Positions 40,844 through 52,644 are shown, counted from the stretch's first letter. The stretch is DNA of 60,000 nt from Symbiodinium natans (GCA_905221605.1 CAJNDS010002792.1:64001-124000), one strand, 5' to 3'. Program-made: numbers and translations. The notes: generated from the letters alone by a model not told the origin.

Positions 40844-40927
40844 GGATGTTCCCCCTTACACTAGCAGTCCTTAGCAGGGAATCTAGTACCCCCTAGTACA
40901 ATCTCTATAGAGCACTGCTAATATCCC
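40844..40927. mobile_element. family A element copy
   Basis: TTGGGATGTTCCCCCTTACA and CTAGCAGTCCTTAGCAGG at the left, CACTGCTAATATCCCAA at the right. Confidence 0.75.
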
Positions 40928-40939
40928 AAAGACTGTGGT

Positions 40940-41095
40940 AGATTGAGGGGGCACATTAGGGGGCCCCTATATTGGGAACGATCAGCATCAGTAGCAACAA
41001 GGCGGGCGACCACAGAAACGCAAGTGAACTTAGGCATGGCAACAGCAGAACAAAGGTATCGCTTCAACTTACTGTTGGTTCGAAGGGCATGGGGG
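40940..41095. CDS. possible coding stretch, strand unresolved
   Basis: The plus strand reads LGTISISSNKAGDHRNASEL then RHGNSRTKVSLQLTVGSKGM. The minus strand has a GTAAGTTG donor-like site but no better frame. It lies at the edge of the repeat block. Confidence 0.3.
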
Positions 41096-41169
41096 GATGA
41101 GGTACCCTATACAATCCCTTAAAGGGTATATATATATATCTGAAAGAGCAGCCTTTAGGGTCTATTTAG

Positions 41170-42371
41170 CTCATTCCTTTTGTTAATAAGCAGAAAATAA
41201 TTTAATTTATTTAAATAAATTAAACTATTTAAATAGAGAGAGCTTAATTAAATTATTTAAATCCTACGCCCTATTTTTTTGAATAAGTAAGGCGTCGGAT
41301 TTAAATAATTTAATTGGCTCTGTGCTTGTCTATACTCACCTCCCACCACAATTAAATTAATTTAAACGATTTAAACGATTTAAACGATTTAAACGATTTA
41401 ATTGGGTCCAATTACATCGTTTAAATCCTACGGTCCAATTAAATTATTTAATTGAGGCGTCGGATTTAAACGATTTAATTGGGCCCAATTAAATTGTTTA
41501 AATCCTACGGTCGAATTAAATTATTTAATTGAGGCGTCGGATTTAAACGATTTAATTGGACCCAATTAAATCGTTTAAATCCTACGGTCTATTTAAATTG
41601 TTTAATTGAGGCGTCGGATTTAAACGATTTAATTGGACCCAATTAAATCGTTTAAACCGTTTAAATCGTTTAAATCGTTTAGATCGTTTAAATTAATTTA
41701 ATTGTGGGGGGACTCAGCCAAGCCATAAACCAATTAAATCATTTAAATCCTACGGTCTAATTAAATTATTTAATTGAGGCGTCGGATTTAAATAATTTAA
41801 TTGGCTCTGTGCCTGTCTGTACTCACCTCCCACCACAATTAAATTAATTTAAACGATTTAAACGATTTAGACGTTTTAAACGATTTAATTGGGCCCAATT
41901 AAATCGTTTAAATCCTACGGTCCAATTAAATTATTTAATTGAGGCGTCGGATTTAAACGATTTAATTGGACCCAATTAAATCGTTTAAATCCTACGGTCG
42001 AATTAAATTATTTAATTGAGGCGTCGGATTTAAACGATTTAATTGGACCCAATTCAATCGTTTAAATCGTTTAAATCGTTTAAATCGTTTAAATTAATTT
42101 AATTGTGGGGGGACTCAGCCAAGCCATAAACCAATTAAATCATTTAAATCCTACGGTCTAATTAAATTATTTAATTGAGGCGTCGGATTTAAATAATTTA
42201 ATTGGCTCTGTGCCTGTCTGTACTCACCTCCCACCACAATTAAATTAATTTAAACGATTTAAACGATTTAANNNNNNNNNNNNNNNNNNNNNNNNNNNNN
42301 NNNNNNNNNNNNNNNNNNNNNNNNNNNNNNNNNNNNNNNNNNNNNNNNNNNNNNNNNNNNNNNNNNNNNNN
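41170..42371. repeat. AT-rich palindromic satellite, ending in a 100-N gap
   Basis: Perfect palindromes such as ATTTAATTGGGCCCAATTAAAT, with ATTTAAACG arms outside, alternate with CCTACGGTCYAATTAAATTA and TAATTGAGGCGTCGGATTTA. A larger unit containing CTGTACTCACCTCCCACCAC recurs at about 41330, 41815 and 42215. Bases 42272-42371 are N. Confidence 0.9.
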
Positions 42372-43059
42372 TTCTTTTACCCCACCCCCCCAGCCCTCCT
42401 CCACCTTTCGTGCCCTCTACCTCAAAAACGAAGGCTTGTACTTGCACTTGTACTTGTAATGCACTCTGATAGGCGCAGAGTGTGCCTAGGTCACTTGAGA
42501 AGTTTTGAGTGGTGCAGCAAACCCAGCTGATGCTCATGATTTCTCTGTCTCCCTATATATGGGCGATGGAACTGGGCGATGGAACGGGTGTCCTTTTTGA
42601 TCGTTTTCTGCATCTTCAAGGGGGAAAAAGGACCCCCCAAGAAGGAAAAGTAACATAAGAAAAAGGGAGGGACATTGAAGAGCTCCTCTCTTTACTTAGT
42701 CATTCCCTGTCCTCTCTTCGTATCTGTTGTTTTTCTTAGTCGCTTCAAAACGCAAAATAAGGGAAAGGCGATTTCCTGAAGAGGAAGAAGGGCACCTATC
42801 TGTGAATAGCAAGATTGGTTTTTTCTAATTAGGGAGAGACAAGGGAGTTATAAAAAGCTTTGATTTAAAAAACTACAATTTAAACAATTTAAATAGTTCA
42901 AATAATGTAAATAACTTATATAGTTTAAATAGTTTAAATCCGAAAAGGGGGGGGGAACCACCCTCCCCGCCCCCTAAGAATTAAATAATTTAAATAATTT
43001 CAATCCGAAACCTCCCCGTCGTACTTAAATTAATCATTATTAAATTCTTGGGAGGGGGG

Positions 43060-43740
43060 GAAGCTCCGGGCAAAACTTGGCCAAATCGAGCCGCGCACTT
43101 CTCATCGCATACGAAGAGCTGCCCGATTTGGCCAAATTTTGCCCGAAGGCTGCCCGGCAAAATTTGGCCAAATCGAGCCGCGCCTTTCTCATCGCCTACG
43201 AAGAGCAGCCCGATTTGGCCAAATTTTGCCCGAAAGCTGCTCGGCAAAATTTGGCCAAATCGAGCCGCGCATTTCTCATCGCCTACGAAGAGCAGCCCGA
43301 TTTGGCCAAATTTTGCCCGAAAGCTGCTCGGCAAAATTTGGCCAAATCGAGCCGCGCATTTCTCATCGCCTACGAAGCGCAGCCCGATTTGGCCAAATTT
43401 TGCCCGAAAGCTGCCCGGCAAAATTTGGCCAAATCGAGCCGCGCCTTTCTCATCGCGTACGAAGAGCCTGATTTGGCCAAATTTTGCCCGAAAGTTGCCC
43501 GGCAAAATTTGGCCAAATCGAGCCGCACCTTTCTCATCGCCTACGAAGAGCAGCCCGATTTGGCCAAATTTTGCCCGGAGGCTGCCCGGCAAAATTTGGC
43601 CAAATCGAGCCGCGCATTTCTCATCGCGCACGACGAGCAGCTCGATTTGGCCAAATTTTGCCCGCAGACTGTCCGGCAAAATTTGGCCAAATCCAGCCGC
43701 ACGGTTCCCATTGTTGGGCCCTTTGGGGCCGTTTTTTTGA
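43060..43740. repeat. 87-bp hairpin repeat array, copy 1
   Basis: About seven units of 87 bp. Each holds GATTTGGCCAAATTTTGCCC and, after about eight bases, CGGCAAAATTTGGCCAAATC, an inverted repeat with a stem of about 23 bp. Because 87 is divisible by 3 and the unit lacks stops, several frames stay open on both strands for 230-270 codons. I do not call a protein. Confidence 0.9.
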
Positions 43741-44559
43741 GGCCGAATTGGGCCCAAAGGGCAAATGTTGCCCAAAATTAGCCAAAGGAGAAAAAAAGAG
43801 CCCACTTCATAAACTGTATAAACCTTATAAGTGGTTTTATATAATTCTTTTACCCCACCCCCCCCAGCCCTCCTCCTTTCGTGCCCTCTACATCAAAAAC
43901 GAAGGCTTGTACTTGCACTTGTACTTGTAATGTACTCTGATAGGCGCAGAGTGCGCCTATGTACTTGTAATGTACTCTGATAAGCGCAGAGTGCGCCTAG
44001 GTCACTTGAGAAGTTTTGAGTGGTGCAGCAAACCCAGCTGATGCTCATGATTTCTCTGTCTCCCTATATATGGGCGATGGAACGGGTGTCCTTTTTGATC
44101 GTTTTCTGCATCTTCAAGGGAGGAAAAAGGACCCCCCAAGAAGGAAAAGTAACATAAGAAAAAGGGAGGGACATTGAAGAGCTCCTCTCTTTACTTAGTC
44201 ATTCCCTGTCCTCTCTTCGTATCTGTTGTTTTTCTTAGTCGCTTCAAAACGCAAAATAAGGGAAAGGCGATTTCCTGAAGAGGAAGAAGGGCACCTATCT
44301 GTGAATAGCAAGATTGGCTTTTTCTAATTAGGGAGAGACAAGGGAGTTATAAAAAGCTTTGATTAAAAAAATTACATAATTTAAACAATTTAAATAGTTC
44401 AAATAATGTAAATAACTTATATAGTTTAAATAGTTTAAATCCGAAAAGAGGGGGGAACCACCCTCCCCGCCCCCTAAGAATTAAATAATTAAAATAATTT
44501 CAATCCGAAACCTCCCCGTCGTACTTAAATTAATCATTACTAAATTCTTGGAAGGGGGG

Positions 44560-45240
44560 GAAGCTCCGGGCAAAACTTGGCCAAATCGAGCCGCGCATTT
44601 CTCATCGCATACGAAGAGCTGCCCGATTTGGCCAAATTTTGCCCGAAGGCTGCCCGGCAAAATTTGGCCAAATCGAGCCGTGCCTTTCTCATCGCCTACG
44701 AAGACCAGCCCGATTTGGCCAAATTTTGCCCGAAAGCTGCTCGGCAAAATTTGGCCAAATCGAGCCGCGCATTTCTCATCGCCTACGAAGAGCAGCCCGA
44801 TTTGGCCAAATTTTGCCCGAAAGCTGCTCGGCAAAATTTGGCCAAATCGAGCCGCGCATTTCTCATCGCCTGCGAAGCGCAGCCCGATTTGGCCAAATTT
44901 TGCCCGAAAGCTGCCCGGCAAAATTTGGCCAAATCGAGCCGCGCCTTTCTCATCGCGTACGAAGAGCCTGATTTGGCCAAATTTTGCCCGAAAGTTGCCC
45001 GGCAAAATTTGGCCAAATCGAGCCGCACCTTTCTCATCGCCTACGAAGAGCAGCCCGATTTGGCCAAATTTTGCCCGGAGGCTGCCCGGCAAAATTTGGC
45101 CAAATCGAGCCGCGCATTTCTCATCGCGTACGACGAGCAGCTCGATTTGGCCAAATTTTGCCCGCAGACTGTCCGGCAAAATTTGGCCAAATCCAGCCGC
45201 ACGTTTCCCATTGTTGGGCCCTTTGGGGCCGTTTTTTTGA
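44560..45240. repeat. 87-bp hairpin repeat array, copy 2
   Basis: Same unit number and order as copy 1 with about a dozen single-base differences, including the variant units that lack one codon (GAAGAGCCTGATTTGG). Confidence 0.9.
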
Positions 45241-45860
45241 GGCCAAATTGGGCCCAAAGGGCAAATGTTGCCCAAAATTAGCCAAAGGAGAAAAAAAGAG
45301 CCCACTTCATAAACTGTATAAACCTTATAAGTGGTTTTATATAATTCTTTTACCCCCCCCCCCCCAGCCCTCCTCCACCTTTCGTGCCCTCTACATCAAA
45401 AACGAAGGCTTGTACTTGCACTTGTACTTGTAATGTACTCTGATAGGCGCAGAGTGCGCCTATGTACTTGTAATGTACTCTGATAGGCGCAGAGTGCGCC
45501 TAGGTCACTTGAGAAGTTTTGAGTGGTGCAGCAAACCCAGCTGATGCTCATGATTTCTCTGTCTCCCTATATATGGGCGATGGAACGGGTGTCCTTTTTG
45601 ATCGTTTTCTGCATCTTCAAGGGGGAAAAAGGACCCCCCAAGAAGGAAAAGTAACATAAGAAAAAGGGAGGGACATTGAAGAGCTCCTCTCTTTATTTAG
45701 TCATTCCCTGTCCTCTCTTCTTATCTGTTGTTTTTCTTAGTCGCTTCAAAACGCAAAGTAAGGGAAAGGCGATTTCCTGAAGAGGAAGAAGGGCACCTAT
45801 CTGTGAATAGCAAGATTGGCTTTTTAAAATTAGGGAGAGACAAGGGAGATATATAAAGCT

Positions 45861-48800
45861 TTGCGACAAGTTTTGTCACTCCGTCTCCTTGCTTCCTGTC
45901 TGTTCTATTCCTTGCAGAGATAAGGGAAAGAGGATAGATAAAGAAGAGCGCCATCTTCTTTGCTCCTTGTTTTGTCTCTCCCTCTCCTTTATTCATCTCT
46001 CTTCCATTCTTTTCTTGGCTCTTCCCATTAAAATTGTGTTCTTTTTATCGCTCATCTCTCCTTCTCTTTCCCTTCTCTTCTGTCTCCTTGCTTCCTGTCT
46101 GTTCTATTCCTTGCAGAGATAAGGGAGAGAGGATAGATAAAGAAGAGTGCCATCTTCTTTGCGCCTTGTTTTGTCTCTCCCTCTCCTTTATTCATCTCTC
46201 TTCTATTCTTTTCTTGGCTCTTCCCATTAAAATTGTGTTCTTTTTATCTCTCCTCTCTCCTTCTCTTCCCCTTCTCTTCTCCTGTTCCCCTTTATATGAC
46301 AAAAACACAAGAAAGGAAGAACAAGAGGGGAATGGAGGCCCTTTTCCTGTCTTCTCCTCTTGCAATGAATAAGGAAAAGAGCATAAGAGATAAGGAAGGG
46401 AATTGAAGAGTATATGGGCGATGGAACGGGTGTTCTTTTTGATAGTTTTCTGCATCTTCAAGGGAGAAAAAAGGACATCCCCCAAGGAGGAAAAGTAACA
46501 TAAGAGATAGGGAGGAAAATTGAAGAGCTCCTCTCTTTACCTAGTCATTCCCTGTCCTCTCTTCTTATCTGTTGTTTTTCTTATTCGCTTCAAAAAGCCA
46601 AATAAAGGAAAGGCGATTTCCTGAAGAGGAAGAAGGGCGCCTATCTATCTGTGAATAGCAAGATTGGTTTTTTCTAATTAGGGAGAGACAAGGGAGATAT
46701 ATAAAGCTTTGCGACAAGTTTTGTCACTCCGTCTCCTTGCTTCCTGTCTGTTCTATTCCTTGCAAAGATAAGGGAGAGAGGATAGATAAAGAAGAGTGCC
46801 ATCTTCTTTGCGCCTTGTTTTGTCTCTCTCTCTCTCTCTCTCTCTCCTTTATTCATCTCTCTTCTATTCTTTTCTTGGCTCTTCCCATTAAAATTGTGTT
46901 CTTTTTATCTCTCCTCGCTCCTTCTCTTTCCCTTCTCTTCTCCTGTTCCCCCTGAAATGACAAAAACGCAAGAAAGGAAGAACAAGAGGGGAATGGAGGC
47001 CCTGTTCTTTTCACAATGGATGGGGCAAGTGAGCGGGGTTGGCTCCTTGCCCGTAGACCCTCCCCATGCTTCAGCAAATTCTTCCTCTCGCCCTATCGCC
47101 TCTGTTCTTTTCCTTGTTCCCAAACGGAAAAAGTGAACGGGTTCCTGAAGACGAGAGAGGGCGCCTTTTTTTTCATTATAGAGGGAAAAGGGAAAGACAA
47201 GCAAGGGAGAGATGATAGATAAAGATCAGTGCCATCCGTCTCCTTGTTTCTTGTCTTTTCTCTTCTTTTCAATACCCTTCCAGAAAATTTAAATGACCTC
47301 CTTGTTGTCTCTCCTCTCTCACTTCTCTTTCCTTTCTCTCCTTCTGTTTCCGTTTAGCTGATAAACCACAAGAAAGGAACTTGTATGATAAGGGCAGTGG
47401 GAGGGTAAGCAGAGGGTGACTCCTTGCGTGTGGACCTTGCCATACTTCATCATATCACTCTTTTCGGCCTATCTCTTCTGCTCTTTTCCTTACCCTTCTC
47501 CTTTTCATAATTCTTCCTGCTTAGTTTTTCGGATTTCGAAAAGAAAAAGGGAAGGGAGAGATAAGGGAGAGGGGATGGATTAAGAAGAGCGCCATCTTCT
47601 TTGCAACTTGTTTTGTCTCTCCCTCTCCTTTATTCATCTCTCTTCCATTCTTTTCTTGGCTCTTCCCATTAAAAGTGTGTTCCTTTCATCGCTCCTCTCT
47701 CCTTCTCTTTCTCCTGTTCCCCTTTATATGACAAAAACACAAGAAAGGAAGAACAAGAGGGGAATGGAGGCCCTTTTCCTGTCTTCTCCTGTTGCAATGA
47801 CTAAAGAAAAAAGCATAGGAGATAAGGAAGGGAATTGAAGAGTAAATGGGCGATGGAACGGGTGTTCCTTTTGATAGTTTTCTGCATCTTCAAGGGAGAA
47901 AAAAAGGACATCCCCCAAGAAGGAAAAGTAACGCACAATTGAAGAGCCCCTCTCTTTACCTAGTCATTCCCTGTCCTCTCTTCTTATCTGTTGTTTTTCT
48001 TATTCGCTTCAAAAAGCAAAATTTGGGAAAGGCGATTTCCTGAAGTGGAAGAAGGGCACTTATCTATCTGCGAAGAGCAAGATTGGTTTTTTTCTAATTA
48101 GGGAGAGACTTGCCCCGCCTGAGCCTCCCTGGCCTGCTTGTTGTGGCCACATTCCGCTACAGTTGCCCCGCCTGAGCCTCCCTGGCCTGCTTGTTGTGGC
48201 CACATTCCGGTACAGTTGCGCTTCCAGAAAAATGCCGTCCAAGTCATCTCTCCTCTCTCACTTCCCTTTCCCTTTTCTCCTTCTGTTTCCTTTCAACTGA
48301 TACAGCGCAAGAAAGGAACTTGTATGATAAGGCAGTGGAAGGGTAAGCAGAGGGTGACTCCTGGCGCGTGGACCTTGCCATACTTCATCATACCCCTCCT
48401 ATCGGCCTATCCTTTCCGTTCCTTTCCGTCCCCTTCTCCTTCTCATAGTTCTTCCTTTTTGTTTTCTTATTTCGAAAAGAAAGAGGGCAGGGAGAGATAA
48501 GGGGGAGAGGATAGATAAAGAAGAGTGCCATATTCTCTGCGCCTTATTTTGTCTCTCCCTCTCCTTTATTCATCTCTCTTCTATTCTTTTCTTTGCTCTT
48601 CCCAGTACAAATGCAATCCTTGTTGTCTCTCCTCTCTTCTTCTCTCTCCCTTCTCTTCTCCTGTTCCCCTTGATAGGACAAAAACACAAGGAAGGAAGAA
48701 CAAGAGGGGAATGGAGGCCCTGTTCCTTTCTTTTCCTGTTTCAATGGATGGGGAAACTGAGCGGGGTTGGCTCCTTGTCCGTAGACCCTCCCCATGCTTC

Positions 48801-49500
48801 AGCAAATCCCTCCTCTCGCCCTATCGCCTCTGTTCTTTCCTTGTTCCCAAATGGAAAAAGAAAACGGGTTCCTGTGCATGTTCATTGTTCTTCCTTTTGT
48901 TTTCTATTTGACAGGGAAAAGAACAAGAGAAGAAAGATGAAAACGAGCACCATCTTCTCTTAGCCTGATTTTGCACCTCCCTCTCCTGTCTTCATTTCTC
49001 TTCCATTCTTTTCATTGCTCTTCCCATTAAAATTGCATTCCTTTTGATCTCTCCTCTCTCCTTTCTCTCTCTCCCTTCCCGTCTCCTGTTCTCTTTGAAT
49101 TTCAAAAACACACAAAAGGAAGCTTCTTTTCCTTATTGAATGAAAAAGAAAAAGAAGAAAAGAGATAGGGAAAGACACTGAAGAGCTCCACTGCCTATTG
49201 TTTCATTCCCTTTCCTCTCTTTCTATGTGTTGTTTTCCTTGTCGTTTCATAAAGCAAGCAAAATACGGGCAAGGGGGCTTCCTGAAGAGGAGAGAGATCT
49301 GCGAAGACCAAAAACAGTCTTGTCTTTTGAATTATAGAGGGAAACGGGAGAGGCAAGGAAGGGAGAGATGATAGATAAAGAAGAGTGCCATCCGTCTCCT
49401 TGTTTCTTGTCTTTTCTTTTCTTTTCAATACCCTTCCAGAAAATTAAAATGGCCTCCTTGTTGTCTCTCCTCTCTCACTTCTCTTTCCCTTCTGCCGCAG
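45861..49500. repeat. polypurine/polypyrimidine dispersed repeat family
   Basis: Blocks such as CTCTCCCTCTCCTTTATTCA, TTGGCTCTTCCCATTAAAAT, AGGATAGATAAAGAAGAG and AGAAAGGAAGAACAAGAGGG recur in order at about 45900, 46100, 46700, 47580, 48500 and 48950. Open frames in it run on both strands and I regard them as artefacts. Confidence 0.85.
48113..48222. repeat. 56-bp perfect-looking tandem duplication
   Basis: TTGCCCCGCCTGAGCCTCCC and TGGCCTGCTTGTTGTGGCCA occur twice in a row, differing by one base (CCGCTAC / CCGGTAC). GC-rich in an otherwise CT-rich region. Confidence 0.9.
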
Positions 49501-49808
49501 CCAAACAGCGACTTTTTCACGCAGGCTGAAAAAAGAACACGCATACACAGACAGCAAAGAGAAACAAATGAAAATAAGAATAACCAGAAATTCGCAGTTC
49601 GTAATGGCGCGCGGCTAGGCCTAGAACCGCTGGGCATGAGATTTGCGTGCCATATGTAGGTGTAAATATGTATTTTTGTATTACGATGTTTATATTCGCT
49701 CTTTTAAAGCAATAAGAAAAACCCAAAGCTAAATAGACCCTAAAGGCGGCGGTCTCATATATATATATGTGTATAGGGCCGTAATTCCATCATTCCCAAC
49801 TAATTAAC

Positions 49809-49945
49809 CAACAGTAAGACGACGAAGAGACTCGGGGATGCGAAAGCAGTTCTTGATGTGAAGAGGACCACTCATATAGACAGGAGTCCCATTGATGGCA
49901 ACCTCTTTACCGTCGTTCCATACAAGGACACCCAAGTATATACGC
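49809..49945 (-). CDS. terminal coding exon with stop
   Basis: The minus strand reads RIYLGVLVWNDGKEVAINGT, then PVYMSGPLHIKNCFRIPESL and RRLTVG, ending in TAA at about 49809-49811. Clear protein character; no family is recognised. Acceptor TTGGTGAG precedes it. It is the last exon of a minus-strand gene whose other exons are presumably the islands at 50-60 kb. Confidence 0.7.
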
Positions 49946-50269
49946 TCACCAATTTAAAATGTAAGAAGGAACCCTATATACACTCCATCCTAAACCCTGC
50001 TTCCCTTGGCCCACGTAGTTGCATGGTCCCCTAAATTTGGGCCCTTATTACACCACCGAAGACCCCAAACAGTCAAAGGCACGTCAAAGAAACAGTGGAG
50101 ACGACGGGAGACAAAGGGAGACTCAGGGAGACAAAGGGAGGGGAGCAGCACAGCAACCCCGCGAAGCCACCCACATGAAGGGAAACGAAGGGAGACACAG
50201 GGAGACAAAGGGAGCAGGAACCCGGCAACAGTCACCAGAATGTCGGCAATCCTTAAATAAACTTAGAAC

Positions 50270-50395
50270 CCTAACAGTAGATTGTTTGGGGAAGAAGGCG
50301 ACCCTTAGTATACCCCTTAACAGGCTCATGTATACTTCAGTACCCCTTAAAGGAGGCAAGGGACCAAAGGGACCATGTAACTACCCTTAGACCTC
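50270..50395. mobile_element. GGGACCATGTAAC-type element
   Basis: AACCCTAACAGTAGATTG, CCCCTTAACAGGCTCATGTA and AAGGGACCATGTAACTACCC; related to 27790-27910. Confidence 0.45.
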
Positions 50396-50465
50396 CAGCT
50401 GCCCTAAATCCTAAACCCCAAACCCGAAATCCTAAATTCTCGCAAATTTTTGTGTTCCCCCCTAG

Positions 50466-50826
50466 ATTATTTGGACCAGGGTTGGGCCTAGGGATGTAGC
50501 GCAGAGAAGGCCGCAGCCCCAGAATCCGGAACTTATCCCTTCATTCTTGCGAGTTAGGGTTTAGGGCTTAGGGTTTCAGGGTTCAGGGTTTAGGGTTTAG
50601 CTATAAAAGGGCGCTGGGAACCTGAATATTAGGTGCCTGGAAGTACGGGGATAGCCGGAAGGGTTAAAAGCTGAGAGGCGAAGCTTGTGGGAACCTTTGG
50701 ATGTATGGAGATGTAGAGCTTCAGGCTAAAGCCTAAACCCTAAGCCCTAAGCCCTAAACTTTTCAAGCTTAGGGCTTTGGCTACACTGTGACCACTGGAG
50801 GCTTGCGTCGAGCAGTTTGAGGGTTT
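50466..50826 (-). CDS. three probable exons
   Basis: The minus strand reads LKLLDASLQWSQCS at 50762-50826, LKLYISIHPKVPTSFASQLL then TLPAIPVLPG at 50634-50732, and KFRILGLRPSLRYIPRPNP at 50466-50535. TTTAGGG or CCCTAAA tracts separate them. Phases were not tested. Confidence 0.5.
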
Positions 50827-50975
50827 TGATTTCAGGGCTGAGGCTCAAGGGTTTTAGGGTTTAGGGTTTAGGATTTAGGACTTAGGGTTTAGGATTTAGG
50901 GTTTAGGGCTTAGGGTTTAGGATTTAGGGTTTAGGATTTCGGGTTTCAGGGTTTAGGGTTTCTTGGCAGTGCGCA

Positions 50976-51062
50976 CCATGCCGCAATGCCTCCTCTGCTG
51001 CGAGAACGAGGGAGTCGAGCATACCTGAGACATGATCCCGGCGAGTTCGGATTTCGGGGTTC
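50976..51062 (-). CDS. probable coding exon
   Basis: The minus strand reads KSELAGIMSQ before a GTATGCTC donor, or continues as VCSTPSFSQQRRHCGMVRTA. Confidence 0.45.
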
Positions 51063-51105
51063 CAGGGTTTTATACGGGGGGTTTAGGGTTTCGGGTTTAG
51101 GGCGA

Positions 51106-51196
51106 AAATACGGGGACCCCCAATATAGACCCCAAATAGTAGGATCCCCTTATGATAAGGACATCAAAAAAGGCACCCACAAATTTCGGAAATCCC
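51106..51196. mobile_element. family F element copy
   Basis: AAAATACGGGGACCCCCAAT, ATAGACCCCAAATAGTAGGA, ATAAGGACATCAAAAAAGGC and AATTTCGGAAATCCCCC. Confidence 0.75.
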
Positions 51197-51337
51197 CCAT
51201 CTGACTTTAAGGTTTGTAGTCCTTATAAGGCGTACAGGGCCTTAAAAAAGTTCAACAGAGCTTCGGTTCACGGTTTAGGGCTTAGGGCTTCGAAGGGAAC
51301 CTAAGAGCAGATGCCCCGAACAATCGGATTTGTAAAG

Positions 51338-51418
51338 GGTTTAGGGTTTAGGGTTTAGGGTTTAGGGTTTAGGGTTTAGGGTTTAGGGTTTAGGGTTTAG
51401 GGTTTAGGGTTTAGGGGG
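51338..51418 (+). repeat. telomere-repeat tract (TTTAGGG)11
   Basis: Clean tract; TAAAGG occurs on both borders as a possible direct repeat. Confidence 0.95.
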
Positions 51419-51429
51419 TAGGGTTAAAG

Positions 51430-51528
51430 GATCTCAACCCGAAGGTGTACAGTGAATACAGGGAATAAGGGTACTACGAACTTCACGCACTGAAGGCCCC
51501 CTCAAGACCTTGCCTGTCGGCTCCAGTG
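51430..51528 (-). CDS. probable coding exon
   Basis: After the end of a family H element (ACACTGGAG) the minus strand reads LEPTGKVLRGPSVREVRSTL then IPCIHCTPSG. Confidence 0.5.
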
Positions 51529-51598
51529 TAGTACTTTTTTGGGGTAGTATACGAGAGCCCCCTATAACTAAACCAAAAAGGAACTACACTAGAGCCTC
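51529..51598. mobile_element. family H element, 70 bp with inverted ends
   Basis: AGTGTAGTACTTTTTTGGGG at the left mirrors CCAAAAAGGAACTACACT at the right. A half copy (AGTGTAGTACCCC) lies at 33866. Confidence 0.75.
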
Positions 51599-51617
51599 CG
51601 GGTAGGCTTTAAAGGAT

Positions 51618-51735
51618 AATGACCGTCTCCTTGTCCACTCCAACACTGTACCTGCCAAGAATTCGGGCCCCCAGACTAACGATTCCCCCCAACCCACGTA
51701 AAGCCCAGACCCTCAATCCCTTGACTAGGTTGCCC
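51618..51735 (-). CDS. coding exon
   Basis: The minus strand reads LVKGLRVWALRGLGGIVSLG, then ARILGRYSVGVDKETVIIL and a stop at about 51618. A terminal exon or read-through into an intron. Confidence 0.55.
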
Positions 51736-51934
51736 AGTAACCTAGGATTAAAATGGGGGTGCCCATTTTTGCAAAGGGGCTGATAAGGGAACCTAAACCT
51801 AAACCCCCGAGAAAGGGGTACCCTGAGCATCCATGTACTTACATAGCAGATACCTGGGTCCTAAAGCTACTATATGAGAACACCTTAATTCAAGGCCCAA
51901 GTATATACTACATGGGCACATGGACCCTTAGGGT
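51726..51934. mobile_element. family D and family C elements side by side
   Basis: Family D words (CCAGTAACCTAGGATTAAAA, GGTGCCCATTTTTGC, GATAAGGGAACCTAAAC) at 51726-51812 are followed by a family C copy at 51820-51934 (CATCCATGTACTTACATAGC to GGGCACATGGACCCTTAGGG). Confidence 0.7.
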
Positions 51935-52134
51935 TAGAAAGAGAGCCCTACACCGCTAAACCACGAAGCACCACATCCTTACGCCCAGATTTTTCCCCCC
52001 CCCCTCCCCCTCCCTATAACTGTCCTCCATCAGGCCCTGTGAAGTCGAAAATCCTGCACCCTAATTAAACCCAAAACCCAAACCCCAAAGCCCAAAACCC
52101 CAAAACCCAAAACCCAAATCCCTAAACCCTAAAC

Positions 52135-52250
52135 CCCACGAGGGGCGGTTGAATGGGGCGCTCTGGGGAGTTGCACCAACCGATGGGCTTGAAGAGCAAC
52201 GCCGAAGCGGCGCGCGTGGCCTCAGCAGGTGGGTGGAGAGGGGCTTCCAT
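52135..52250 (-). CDS. coding exon starting with ATG
   Basis: ATG at 52250 on the minus strand starts MEAPLHPPAEATRAASALLF then KPIGWCNSPERPIQPPLVG. The donor is GTTTAGGG, the first unit of the following telomere-like tract. It could be a first exon. Confidence 0.6.
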
Positions 52251-52500
52251 GTAGGGTTTAGGGTTTAGGGTTTAGGGTTTAGGGTTTAGGGTTTAGGGTT
52301 TAGAGTATACATGTCCTGACGAGGGTGTGTGGATTTCGCGTACTCATAGATAGGGCTCTACGCATGGTAATCCTAGTACCCTAATTCAAGATGACTAGGT
52401 TGTCGTTTCAGCACTCCGAACAAAAATCCCAAATGTCATCCTCTTAAGCCCAATAAGGCAAAATATAGGAAATTTCACGGACCTTCCCAGCCAAAGTGTA

Positions 52501-52584
52501 CCCTAAGGGTCCATGTACCTCATTGTTTTTGGAGGTACTGTAATGCCCAAAGTATTCCCTATTTAGGTACATGGACCCGTAGGG
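52501..52584. mobile_element. family C element, compact copy
   Basis: CCCTAAGGGTCCATGTACCT and AGGTACATGGACCCGTAGGG are inverted ends of an 84-bp element. Confidence 0.85.
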
Positions 52585-52644
52585 CTAGGCTCCATTCCAA
52601 AGGTCCCCCAAAAGTCAAGTAAAGGCCCAAGGTTGACTTTAACT

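Larger units (their letters stand above)
42372..45860. repeat. about 1.5-kb tandem duplication (two full units plus flank)
   Basis: The block beginning TTCTTTTACCCCACCCCCCC recurs at about 42372, 43846 and 45347. The segment with TATATATGGGCGATGGAACG and GCATCTTCAAGGG follows each time. Two units each carry the 87-bp repeat array. Sequence identity between units is very high by eye. Confidence 0.9.

Noticed and set aside
43048-45281. Six or more overlapping 230-274 residue frames as real proteins
   Set aside because: All come from a stop-free 87-bp unit that stays open in several frames. Coding is possible in one of them but cannot be chosen by eye, so it is kept as a finding only.
45721-49178. 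Many 60-128 residue frames in the CT-rich region
   Set aside because: Low-complexity Ser/Leu/Phe or Glu/Lys/Arg composition on opposite strands reflects purine/pyrimidine strand bias, and the same blocks recur as dispersed repeats.
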